Positions 44,493-55,526 of a DNA stretch of 64,000 nucleotides are shown in pieces. Source of the DNA: Thalassia testudinum (Eukaryota > Streptophyta > Magnoliopsida > Alismatales > Hydrocharitaceae); assembly GCA_037157565.1 (NCBI GenBank), contig JAZHRO010000026.1:32044501-32108500 (forward strand), read 5' to 3'. The translations under genes were made by a program, and so were the position numbers. Under the pieces are notes generated by a model. It did no database searches, was not told where the DNA came from, and was given only the letters and a program-made list of their open reading frames with translations. The stretch's first letter is position 1. Each line of letters opens with the position of its first letter.

Positions 44493-45661
44493 ATTATGTG
44501 TGGAGGAGATAGGAATCGAATCAGAAGAGGACCCAAATAAGTTAGTTGGGTGCTGGCCTCGACGTGAGTGAACTAATAAAGGTGGTCTTAAGAATGGTCT
44601 TAAGGACCTCCTACCGTGCATGCACTATAGAAAAGATGGCCTCTAGATAACTTGGGCATCCAAATATTTTTAGATGGCTTAGGCTGGTTCAAGGTAGATG
44701 GCCTCTAGATCACAAATCCACCTGCCTGAGAAGTACTTGGGCAGCTAGAAAGGGAGAGTCCCGCGAAGACCCCTACACAGTAGAGTGCCCTCACAGGTTA
44801 CAGGGTTTCCCCGACCCGACCTTTATTGTCACTGCGGTTACAAGTAGACTGGATACGTGTGAATTGGGTCCTAGGTCTACCAAATTTTAAACTTATTCGT
44901 GTATCGGATTATCACTTGATTTAGAGTTTGATTCAAGTTGTGACCTAATTTCTAGGTTGATTGGTTCACGAAGTGAACCAACTTCACCTGACCGGTCCTA
45001 ATGTTTAGGATGCAATTCGGGTTAACTCACTCGAATCACCCTATTTTGGTTCGACAAGTAGGTTATTAAGTCACCTCTTTTAATGTTCAAATGATCTTAG
45101 AGCCTATATTTTAGGGTTCAAATTGTAAATTAATTCAAACAAGGCTTAGGTAGCACACAATGCGGATAGTAATTTCCTTTATAATTTTGCAAATGTGTAC
45201 TAGATAACCCTAAAATTTAACCCTAATTTGGCTCTAAAGTGAGTCTAATTCAATTTCAATGATCCCTTTGGACTTAATCAAGAACGTGTTAGTCCAAGGG
45301 TTTAATTAATTTTCAGATAAGTCCATATAGGGGCAGAAAATGTTGGGTCGTGTCTTCTAAGCAGATATTTCTCCTTAACCACAGTTGAATCTTAGAAATA
45401 AGAAATTCTTACCGCAAATGATATTCTAAGAAAATAAGGCAAGGTTGAATCCTAATGTTTTTATTTTTTTTATTTTTTTTTAATCTATGCTAGGAAGGAG
45501 GGATTAAGAAGAAAGGAGAGAAATTTACTTGTCGTGAAGTGGTTGTCCTTAGGTTTAAGAAGCCAGATGCCCTCAGGTTCAATTTTGCAAAATAGCCAAA
45601 ACAAGGTAGATATGTTAGAAATTAGAAATATTTGCAAATAATAGTGATAATTACGCGTTGC
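44493..45661 (-). other. 5' leader of B (inverted), possibly with the gag start
   Basis: Follows the primer-binding site on the minus strand and is otherwise non-coding. An open frame from an ATG at 44621 runs to the breakpoint (GQHPTNLFGSSSD). It may be the N-terminus of B's gag, whose upstream end is missing at 48421; this is inference only. Confidence 0.5.
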
Positions 45662-45679
45662 TCCCTGGCAACGGTGACA
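45662..45679 (-). promoter_or_regulatory. Primer-binding site of B (tRNA-Asp type, inverted)
   Basis: The minus strand reads TGTCACCGTTGCCAGGGA, 15 of 18 matches, 3 nt from the CA end of the LTR. Confidence 0.85.
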
Positions 45680-45682
45680 AAA

Positions 45683-46232
45683 TGTTAAACGTGCATCGAT
45701 TAGGTTTAAAAAAAAAACATGCATCGTGGTATAGGAGATTAAAGCGAATCTAACATTTAAATTTGTAATACTTGAATTAATTAGAAAATCTGAGGTCGTG
45801 TATGGGCGCAAGAAAATGTGCAAAACATCACTATCACAATGAGAATAATGTAGTGGATGTTCAATGTTTATCAAATATATCTTTAGACAGAAAAATATAA
45901 AAAATAAGGGTAAAAATGATGGCTTAAACCACCAAATTTAACCCTAATATCTAAGCCCAACTATCAATTATTTCACGTTAAGTTCACAGAACAAGTCAAG
46001 CTTTACCCTTAGACGACAAATATTAGGCATAGATGCCTTAACTTGTGAAGCCAGTAGCGTAAGGGCCAAGACATGAGGGGAAAGGCACAGATCTCAGGTG
46101 GCAAAACTTGCCTCTCTTAGTTAAGTTCTCCTCTAAATCTAGCTGGACCTGGGTAACCGGATCCTCAACCCAAACCCATGGGCGTATTCATGGGCGAGGG
46201 CGTGTGAACGTGCGCGTGAGTGAGTGCGTGCG
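45683..46232 (-). repeat. 5' LTR of B, right part (inverted)
   Basis: The reverse complement matches 57250-57819 of the 3' LTR and ends GTTTAACA. It starts at the CGCAC duplication beside C1, and so completes 26579-28294. The T4 run of the candidate RNA unit is at rc 46103-46106. Confidence 0.92.
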
Positions 46233-47901
46233 TGTTCTACCACAAGGTGCGTTAGAGCTTATAGCTGTCGTTGTAGTGCGAATCGTGATAAAGCAAATAA
46301 TATTTATAAAGATTTTGGTGAGTATCGAGTCATTTGCAGGGAGGCAAAACACGATTTTTATGCGAAAGCTTTTCAAAAAGTCATTCTAAACAAATATTTA
46401 AATATTTATATATGTATATATAGACATCAGATATTTAGAAAATTATAATTTTATTGCTATTTGGAAATAATTTTTAAACTAGAAAGCACTATGCTAAAGA
46501 GTAGATAGAGAAATAGAGAGAGAGATAGAGATAGAGTGAAAAAGATAGCAGATGACGATGTCGCTTGTGGGATTCTTGTGTGAAGTGCGGCAGCACTTCA
46601 AATCTAGAGCACTGGGATGAATGCTAGAGAGGAGTTGTAGAGAGAGAAAGGTTGGAGTTGAATCTAGAGGGAGTTGCCTCTCAACTGAGGGGTCCTAGGG
46701 CTCTTTTTATAGCTTTAATGAGAGGCAGAGTGGGCATTTTAGCCCTCCAACTCATGCAACAACCTCAGGTTGATCAGATTCATTGATTGGGAGATCAATG
46801 GCTCTGATCTGGCCTCAAAATAACCTCATATGCACCTTCCACGCTTGGATTCATCCTGTGGCTGACACGTGGCAGCTTCAAAGTCGCCTGATCATGATTT
46901 GCGCGCTGCTCGCTCTCCTCGTGTGTGCTCTCACGTTCAAATCGTGCACCTTCAATATCAGCCATCCGATCTCGCGATTAGACGACCTAAATTGAGTGTG
47001 CCACCACCTTAAGGAGAACGCATGGATTGAGGCGTTAGTGCATACGTTAGATCGCGCCTGTACATTGGATGGTACTCGTCACACCACGCACCCGCATCCA
47101 TGCCCTCCGATCGTCATCCAATGGTCTAATTGAGTCCAAGCGCATCGCCTTCCTGATTTGGTACGTGGCGAGGCTCGATCCCATGACCTTCACTTGCGTA
47201 TAGGTGCATTAACCACCGCGCTACAAGCATGGGTGGTCACGCTTCTATTTCTGTGTGCTGCTGTCATCAGCTGTTGGATCTTCATCCAACGGCTGAGATG
47301 GTTCCCAACTGATGAGGGCGTGAGGTAGGCGTCGACATGGCATGCTTGTGGCCGTTGGATGACGATCCAATGGCCCACAAGGTGCAGGAAGAGTTCTTCA
47401 AAGATTGGGGGCATGGCGAGGGGCGGCTGTGATGGTGCCATGTGGTGCCATCGTGGCTCTCCATCTTCCTTGCTTTGTAGACGGTGCTATAGGCCTCCAA
47501 TTGAGATGATTTTTATGCCATTGGACTATGATCATTGATCCGGATCCATTCGTGTGGTTAGATTTTTCATTTGAGGCTTGGATTTCTATCATCTTGATCC
47601 TTGGCCTTTATTCTTCTATGGTTGTACGTGATGTACGGATGTTTGATCATGACGATTTTGGAAGAGTTGGACTCCTGTTGTTATCCTGATCAGATCTGTA
47701 TGATTTAATCTATCATTTGCGACCTCGAATCATCTGCAATCAATATTATCTCTCATTTAGAGCATAAATGGTAGTATTATCTTTAAGGCTACTAAGCTAA
47801 CTATTATGCAAATTATGATGCTTGTGTATACATTGTTCCTAAGTTATGCTAGAATATAACTTAATTTAGGTAGATTAGGTCGTATGATTGCTGTGCAATC
47901 A
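46233..47901 (-). repeat. 3' LTR of C1 (inverted)
   Basis: The minus strand reads TGATTGCACAGCAATCA...GTAGAACA, about 1669 bp. It has a G-box palindrome (47431-47452), two TTGGAT/ATCCAA palindromes (47271 and 47352), a tRNA-like stretch (47165-47230), a TCCGATCTCGCGATTAGA palindrome (about 46966), TATA (rc 46703-46712) and a (TC)n run. It pairs with 28295-29692 by sequence and by the CGCAC duplication. Confidence 0.92.
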
Positions 47902-48420
47902 CACTCCATGCCTAAATCTTGCTAGTCCCTAGTAAATGCTAGACTAAGTGCAAAGTGGTCCTAAATGATTGATTTCTATCAAGAGTTTGACTAGATATTT
48001 ATTTCTTTTGTTTTCATCAAAAACTCTAGAAATCCAGACAGTCGTGAAAATGTATTGTAGCCTATGCAACGAATCTAAGTGAAAAGCCAATTCACATCTA
48101 AAGCTCGTACTTAACCCTTAGTAAGATTCTATCGGGATAGGCAAACTTCTTCCCTTAGGGTTATAAAGTATTCGGTAAATTTAGCCCCAGCTTTTTGTCT
48201 TAGGTAGAAGATGTTTTGAGTCAAGTGGATTTGTATTTGGTGGCTCATACTCATCTAGTGCTACACATAGACTAGTACTACAGAACCTAGATTTTCAGAC
48301 TATTAAATAAATCAACTCAAAGAGGGGCGGAGAAACTATGCTCTCTTTAGTTCCTTTGTACTCATTCTCTCTTTCTTTCTTTCTTTTTTTCTATATCTCT
48401 CTCTCTATTTTTTTTTCTTT
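47902..48420 (-). other. 3' end of C1 internal region (inverted)
   Basis: The minus strand matches C2 42380-42910 and ends in the polypurine tract TAGGCATGGAGTG directly before the LTR. Confidence 0.85.
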
Positions 48421-49184
48421 TTGAACATACCCATGGACTGGAGAACCGCAAAGCAAGTCCACAAATGCGGGATCACTATAATCCCACAGGAGTGGCTATA
48501 GAGCCCAGAGTGTGTATTCCGATTGGGGGACCTGAGACTGAGCTCAAGCCAAATATTATCAACTTGATTCCCCATTTCCACAGGATCGGTTCTGAAGACC
48601 CATTCCAACACATTCAAGAGTTGAAACATTTGGCTCAAACCCTTGGGCCAACTATTCAAAATCGGAACACTCTACTCATGAAAATGTTCCCTTTCTCACT
48701 TAAAGTGAAAGCTGTCCACTGGTATCGGTCTCTGAATCGATCAATCAATACCTGGGATGAATTGCAAGTCGAATTTCTGAGAAAATACTTCTCAGTAGAG
48801 CACACTAACAACCTAAGGCATCAGATTACGCATTTTCAACAAAATGCAGGGGAACCACTTCATGAGGCATGGGATCGTTTTCTTGATCTTATGCAGAAAT
48901 GCCCGCATCACAAAGTTCCTAAATGGGAACAGGTCCAATCTTTTTACCGGGGACTTCATGAAGATATCCGACTTTTAGTCGATGCGGCCTGTGGAGGCAA
49001 CTTTATGGGCAAACATGTGGACACAGTTTGGGAAATTCTCGAGAATATGTCTGAGAATTCCATAAACAATGAGTCCATGGGTATGTTCGACAAGATGACT
49101 ACCTGTGCATCGATGAACACATGCGGGACACATGAGGCACAAGCCCTATCCACCTCCGTCGACATGGAGATTGTGGCTAGTTGA
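48421..49184 (+). pseudogene. Gag of B (5' end missing)
   Basis: An open frame runs from the inversion breakpoint through GLENRKASPQMRDHYNPTG (internal ATG 48465) to a stop at 49184. The gag core is well kept: LIPHFHRIGSEDPFQHI, FPFSLKVKAVHWYRSL, FLRKYFSVEHTNNLRHQ, GEPLHEAWDRFLDLMQKCPHHKVPKWEQ and LVDAACGGNFMGKH. The N-terminal part was separated by the inversion. It is followed by a stop and then the linker. Confidence 0.9.
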
Positions 49185-49726
49185 CTGCATAAGGTCTCTA
49201 TAATATAAAAGAACCTTGACGATCTGACTTGCCAGCTACAAAAAGTCACTTCTTCTCAACAAAACATGCATGCACGTCCGCCCGCTGGGAGGGAGGCCGT
49301 GCATAATATTCACCACACTAGGATGGACATGTATCCATCCTCTTTTGACTCAGGTTTCGAAGGAAATTCCGAACCCGTTTATTCTAGTTGGGGGTCCTCT
49401 GAACCCCAATATTCTGATTACTTCGGAGTTGCTCAACCCTATGAGGAACTCCACACATCCAGAACAACCCCTATTCCAATTCCTACAATCTTGGATGGCG
49501 TAATCATCCCAAATTTTCCTAGTCGAGGAACTCTTATCCTCAAAATCCTAGACCTCAATATCAACCCCGACCACAGAATCCGTACTCATATCAGCCAGCT
49601 CAACCTAGGCCTAATCCTAATTTTCAAACTGGGTCAAGTAAAGATGATCAAATGAGCATGATCCTTCAAACATTAGCTGATATGCAGAAGACCGATGCTG
49701 CTATGCAGAGGTAGCATACCACGGAT
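49185..49726 (+). pseudogene. Gag-protease linker of B
   Basis: Frames 49266-49655 and overlapping pieces encode a Ser/Pro/Tyr-rich linker (YSSWGSSEPQYSDYFG), shifted relative to gag. No domain is recognised. Confidence 0.6.
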
Positions 49727-50899
49727 ATGGCAGATATGCGCAATCAAATTGCGCAAATGGCTGGGACTCGCCAGCCAGGTGCATTACCCTCGCAACCACT
49801 ACCAAACCCTAACAACATACCGAACGAGAGGTGCGTTGCGAACCCAAAATCAAGCCAAATTCATTATGTGCAACTAGGCCCGTCTGCACCTGTATATCAA
49901 GATGGGTCAAAAGCATCAACTTCAATATCTAATACATCTCAACAGCAGCAGCCACCTATCCTACCCACTTCTCCATATCCTAGGGGATTACATTCTGTAA
50001 CAACCCACAGTGGTAAATGTACTAAGGATCCCGAACCTAAGATATACACTAAACCTAATTCTAGTACATGTGAATCCGAGGTGATTATCAAGGATAACCA
50101 AAGACCAACAGAACCCATTCCAGATGAGCCTAGGACCATACCATTTCCTAAGGCATTGACTAAGGGAAATAAGGGTAGGAAACCATCTCAAATTGATGAG
50201 GACTTGGTCAAGCTCTTTGAACAAGTTCAGATCAATATCCCCTTGATGGATGCAATCCATCATGTACTGGCTTACATAAGATTTCTGAAAATTTTATGTA
50301 CATCTAAGCGAAAGCCGAAGAATTCTGATGGAAGTCCAATTTTGCTATCAGAGCAGGTTAGCTCCATTATCTTGAGCAAGCTTCCACAGAAATTAAAAGA
50401 CCCTGGCACCCATCTGATCTCCTGCAAGATCGAAGATCTGGAATTTAACCATTCCCTTTTAGATTTAAGTGCATCCATTAACCTTATTCCCACATCCCTC
50501 CTAAAATATTTTGAGGATCCTGAACTTAAGCCCACGGAAGTGACCTTACAGTTAGCAGATCGATCTATTAAGTCACCCCATGGAATTTTGGAGAATGTAG
50601 TTGTAAGAATCCAGGATTTCTATTTTCTGGTTGACTTTATTGTTTTAGACATGGATACACCAGAAAACCTGAAAGAGACTCTTATAATCTTGAGGAGACC
50701 GTTCCTAGCAATAGCTAGGGCGAACATTAATTGTGAACAGGGCCAGATGGAAATTAAATTTGGGGATAAAACAATGAAGATTGACATTTTTAAGACCCAT
50801 AAAGGAATTAATTGTGGCGTGATTCAGGAATTGAAGAGAATCGATTCACTTCTTGAGGATCCAATTTTGAATAATTTGGATTTGATTACTCCTAAGTAA
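49727..50899 (+). CDS. Protease-containing ORF of B
   Basis: A 390-codon open frame. The first 140 residues are a Gln/Pro/Ser-rich linker. Next comes the Athila-type helix (VQINIPLMDAIHHVLAYIRF, about residues 164-183), then the aspartic protease-like domain with SLLDLSASINLIP (about residues 244-256), LADRSIKSPHGI and RRPFLAIARANINC, ending with a Lys/Asp-rich tail. In E and A the motif reads DLGAS; here Gly is Ser, so activity is doubtful. The true frame probably joined gag upstream and RT downstream, but stops separate them now. Confidence 0.85.
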   Translation: MADMRNQIAQMAGTRQPGALPSQPLPNPNNIPNERCVANPKSSQIHYVQLGPSAPVYQDGSKASTSISNTSQQQQPPILPTSPYPRGLHSVTTHSGKCTKDPEPKIYTKPNSSTCESEVIIKDNQRPTEPIPDEPRTIPFPKALTKGNKGRKPSQIDEDLVKLFEQVQINIPLMDAIHHVLAYIRFLKILCTSKRKPKNSDGSPILLSEQVSSIILSKLPQKLKDPGTHLISCKIEDLEFNHSLLDLSASINLIPTSLLKYFEDPELKPTEVTLQLADRSIKSPHGILENVVVRIQDFYFLVDFIVLDMDTPENLKETLIILRRPFLAIARANINCEQGQMEIKFGDKTMKIDIFKTHKGINCGVIQELKRIDSLLEDPILNNLDLITPK

Positions 50900-51007
50900 G
50901 AACCTCTAGAAGCCCAATCCTAGTTACACCTTGAGGAACCTAATCCACCTCTAGTTCTCCCTCAGACTAGCCCCAACCTTCCCGCTGCTAAGAATTAGGT
51001 ACTTGAG

Positions 51008-52482
51008 TTGAAACCGCTTCTTGACAATCTCAAGTACGTCTTTTTGGGTTCAAACAACACGTTTCCTATGATTATCAACTCTTCTCTATCCACAGACCAG
51101 GAAACGCATCTGATTTCTATCCTTAGGGAGAATCACAAGGCCATTGGTTGGACCTTGGATGATCTCACCGATATAAGCCCTTCTTACTGTCCACACCATA
51201 ACTTTAAAGAAGAAGGCTCACGACCTATGCACGAAGGATAGCACTGACTCAACCCAAATCTTCAAGAGGTCGTGAAGAAAGAGATAATAAAATGGCTTGA
51301 TGCGGATATTATCTATCCCATCTCTGACAGCCATTGGGTGAGCCCAATTCATGTGGTTCCTAAGAAGGTCAGGCTCATCATTATCAAATCTGAGTCTGGA
51401 GAATCCATCCCTACCTGTGTTTCAAATTCGTGGAAAGTCTGCATAGACTACAGGAAATTGAATACCTCCACGAAGGACCATTTTCCGCTGCCCTTTATTG
51501 ATCAAATTCTCAAAAAATTAGTGGGAAATCAGTAATTTGTTTCTTGGATGGATACTCTGGCTATAATCAAGTGGCCATTCATCCTGAAGACCAAGAGAAA
51601 ACTACATTCACCTACCCCTACAGAACATTTGCGTTCCATAGGATGCCATTCGGACTCTGCAATGCACCCACCACCTTCCAGTGGTGCATGTTGGCAATAT
51701 TCTCTGATATGGTAGGTGAATTTTTAGAAGACTTCATGGATGATTTTCCTGTATTTGGAAAAACATTTGATGAATTTTTGAGCCACTTGACTAAGATCCT
51801 CCAATAATACGTCAATGTAAATCTAGTCCTGAGCTAGGAAACGAGCCATTTTATGGATCCCCAGGGCATCGTTCTTGGACACCTTGCATCTAAACAAGGT
51901 ATCTAGGTTGACCGAGCGAAGATCAATTTGTTATCCAAACTTCCTCCTCCCTCCTCGACCAAAGACATTAGATCCTTCTTAAGGCATGTCGGGTTCTACC
52001 AACGTTTTATCTCTGATTTCTCAAAAATTGCCAGGCCCCTGACTCACTTGTTATCAAAGGATATTCCCTTCGATTTCTCTGACGTGTGTACCGAAGCTTT
52101 CAAAATCCTTAAGGATCGAGTCACCAAGGCACCAATATTGCAACCCCCTGACTGGTTTCTACCCTTTGAGATCATGTGCGATGCTTCGGATTATGTTGTG
52201 GGGGTAGTCCTTGGTCAGAAAATCAACGAGAAACCCATCGTAATCTATTATGCGAGTAAAACATTGGATGAAGCCCAATGTAATTACACGATTACTAAGA
52301 AGGAACTTCTGGCTATTGTCTTCGCCTTGGAGAAATTTCGTTCGTACCTTCTCGAGTCCTGCATAATCATATACTCGGACCACACCGTAATTCGGCATTT
52401 ACTCGCCAAGAGGGACGCGAAGCCTCATCTGATTCGTTGGATCTTACTTTTGCAAGAATTTGATTTTCAACAAAGTGAGTAA
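51008..52482 (+). pseudogene. Reverse transcriptase and RNase H of B (broken)
   Basis: RT blocks are LLDNLKYVFLG (51010), DADIIYPISD (51300), [11 protein letters not shown] (51432), MDGYSGYNQVAIHPEDQEKTTF (51547), RMPFGLCNAP (51640) and the active-site box FMDD (51736). Stops occur at about 51240, 51533 and 51805. RNase H is open from 51928: [61 protein letters not shown] and [11 protein letters not shown]. It is one of the better preserved pol copies in the window but is not continuous. Confidence 0.93.
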
Positions 52483-53888
52483 ACAGAATGTAGTAGCAGA
52501 TCATCTGTCCCACCTTCCCTCAACTATCATTCATCCTTCAATGCCTATTACTGAACATTTCTCGGATGAGAAACTTATGGGCATAGATGCTGGGCTTCCC
52601 TGGTATGCAGACACTGTGAATTACTTAGCATCAAACCAGATTTCACCTGATTGGCTCAAAGCCAAAAAGGACAAATTGATTTTAGATGCCAAGTATTACT
52701 TCTGGGAAGATCCATATCTTTTTCTCATCAAAGCGGATCAAATCATCCGATGATGTATTCCTAATATAGAAGTCAATGATATTATATCATTTTTTCATGA
52801 CCAGGCCTACGATGGCTATTTTTCAGGGCATAAAACCGTAGCAAAAAACCTCCAAAGCAACTTCTATTGGCCTACTATATTTAAAGATGCACACAATTAT
52901 TGTAGGGCATGTGCTCATTGCCAGACCTTAGGCAACATGGGCCATCGTGATATGATGCCCTTAAACCCAATTATTGTGTGCGAAATTTTTGACATCTGGG
53001 GGATTGATTTATGGGTCCTTTTCCAAACTCAAACGGCTTTGAATATATTCTTCTTGCAGTTGACTATGTGACCAAATGGATTGTAGCGTTCCAACCCAAA
53101 CCAATGACCATAAGGTCGTTATCAGATTTATTCATGATAGCACCTTCTCTCGATTCGGTGTCAATAAAGTAATTATCTCCGATGGAGGGACCCATTTTGT
53201 GAATGTGCATTTCCAGTCCGTACTTAGAAAATACAGGGTATCTCACTGCATTTCTACCCCATATCATCCGCAAACAAACGGACTGGCCAAGCTGTCAAAC
53301 TGGGAAATCAAAACAATTCTACAGGTCATTGTTCGATCTGATAGAAAAGATTGGTCAACCTGACTTCTAGAAGCATTATGGGCTTATGGAACCGCCCATA
53401 AGACCTAATTAGGAATGTCTCCTTTCGGGACTATTTACGAGAAGGCATGTCACCTTCCTGTAGAAATGGAACATAAAGCCTATCAAGCAGTACGGAAATG
53501 CAACCTGGACCTCGAAAAGGCCAGCATCCACCGTCGCTTGCAAATAAGCGAGCTCGATGAGTTACGCAATGATGCATACAAGAACTCGTGAATTTACAAG
53601 GAATGAATAAAGGCCTTGCATGATAAGCACATTTCACAGAAATCATTTAATCCTGGTCAGAAGGTACCTTTGATTGATGCCTATCTCAAAATGTTCCCGA
53701 GCAAGCTCAGATCTAAGTGGACTGGACCATTTCTTATAAGGAGGATTTTTGGTAATGGAGTTGTGGAAATCTCACCTCCCGATCTTGACTCTATACCATT
53801 TGTTGTTAGTGACCAACGCCTCAAACCTTTTCTTGAACTTCACAACTTGAGCCTGATCGGTAAGTCTCTTGACCTCCATTCCACCTGA
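52460..53888 (+). pseudogene. Integrase of B (broken, catalytic Glu replaced)
   Basis: The spacer with VVADHLSHLPS (about 52490) is followed by the zinc-binding region (HDQAYDGYFSGHK, CRACAHC; about 52795-52925), [12 protein letters not shown] with the first Asp (about 52980), and [12 protein letters not shown] with the second Asp (53170). The block expected to read TNGQAEVSN instead reads TNGLAKLSN (about 53277), with Lys at the catalytic Glu position. The C-terminal LRSKWTGPFLIRRIF is at 53706-53750, ending at 53888. A frameshift lies after the first Asp. Confidence 0.9.
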
Positions 53889-55514
53889 GCCACATTGCGC
53901 CCAGCTGATGGTGATAAACTTAGCACTTAACAGGAGGCAACCCGTCATTCTTTTGAAAAACCCTAAGACCTTTTTTAATCTATTTGAAATTCACTCTTGC
54001 TTCACTTTAGGGTTCCTAATTTAAGAACTAGTTCTAAAAATTATGAACTAAACTGAATATGAACCCATCTTATTTGCAAGGAGGGCATTGCAACACTTAG
54101 GCATGGGGAGGATTAAAGTGCAATCATCTGAAAGTTATCTCTAAAAGGTTCTTGCCAAAAATATACTTAGATTTTGACAAAAAGGGGGGGGGGAAGAGAG
54201 AGAGGAAGGAAAAAATAAAAAAGATAGACATTTTAGTTTGTCAAAACCCTTGGACGTTCAGTTATGGAGTCAAGCAAATTTTCTTCCATAAGATCCACCA
54301 AACAATTGTGAGGTAAGAGTAGAGTGTCTACTGGTGCTCTAAGTCTAGTACAAGGACTTTTAAGTTTTGGATAATTAGATAATAATACTCAGAGTTAGAT
54401 ATAATTTTCGCTCTCAACTCCTGTGTGTGAATATTTTGTGTGAATTCCTAAGAGCCACTAAATAAGACAAATACGCAGAGAGCAGGTTCTAATAAAACTA
54501 GAACTAAAGTGGATGGTTACAACTATTCTTTACGGAATCCTCGACTGAAGGAGGGTGTTACTGTCAAAGGTCAGAAATACATTGTCCTATCCATTCCTTC
54601 CTAATGCCGAGAGTAGGCACTTCCACCAAATAAGCCACGCAATATCCTCTTGAACACCATCATTTCCCAATAATGCCTCATAAATGAAAGTTGTGTTGTG
54701 AAAAAGAAGAAAAAAAGAAGAGAAAGAGAGAAAAGAAGAAAAAAAAAGAGAGAGAAAAATATATATATATTAGATATTCTCAAAAAAATATATATATTGA
54801 ACATTCTCAAAAAAAAAAAAAGGGTACTTGAGTTCATAGTTGTGTTTATATGTTGATTCGTTATGAATAAATTTCATTGAAGCATCAATACCCACTACCA
54901 TTTACAATCCACTAAATACAACCTTAACCTACCTTTTTGTGTTTCTGACTGTCCAAATACTGGTTAAGGAATTCCAACTTAGTTATACGATTATTAGAAC
55001 TTAATCAAAGTGTTAATGCCATGAGAGTCCACCAAGTATGTTAACAAATCTAGTGAGATTGTGAGCTCTTATTATTTATTTTTAAAAAAAAAGAGAAAAA
55101 AAGAGGAAAAAGAAAAAGAGTGAGCATAAAATAACTAAAAGAGAGTACAGTTTTTTAGCATTTCTCCGAGTTGATTTATTTGATAATCTAGAAATTTAGA
55201 GTTTGAAGTACTAGATTACATGTAGCATCAAAAGAGTGTGAGCCACCAAAAATAAAACCCTTCAACTCAGACATCTTCTACCTAAACCTAAAAGCCAGGG
55301 TTAAATCACAGACCACCTGCTATGTCATCCCCGAGAGAAGAAGTTTCCCTATCCTGATAAATTTGTACCACGGGTTAAGAATAAGCTTTAAATGTATATT
55401 GGTAAATGGCAGGGAGAAGGAAGGAAAATTCTTTTTAAGCTAAATGAAAAAAATACCCTTACACTAAAAATCTGTGTTGAACTCTAGGATTTGCTAAGGG
55501 ACTAGTAAATGGTA
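53889..55514 (+). other. 3' untranslated region of B
   Basis: Begins with a decayed hairpin (AAACTTAGCACTTAACAGG / AGGCAACCC at 53917-53945). From about 54230 it aligns with the C1/C2 3' regions. It has A/G and AT runs at 54700-54830 and 55080-55125. No ORF is supported. Confidence 0.8.
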
Positions 55515-55526
55515 GGCATGGAGGTA
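55515..55526 (+). promoter_or_regulatory. Polypurine tract of B
   Basis: GGCATGGAGGTA directly before TGATGACATCA. Confidence 0.78.

Larger units (their letters stand above)
44493..48420 (-). other. Inverted segment
   Basis: From left to right it holds, all reversed, the leader of B, its primer-binding site, the right part of B's 5' LTR, the CGCAC duplication, the 3' LTR of C1 and the last roughly 520 bp of the C1 internal region. Putting it back restores B and C1 to normal order. Breakpoints coincide with the clipped end of C2's 3' LTR and an A/T-rich CT-repeat tract near 48370-48420. Confidence 0.8.
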
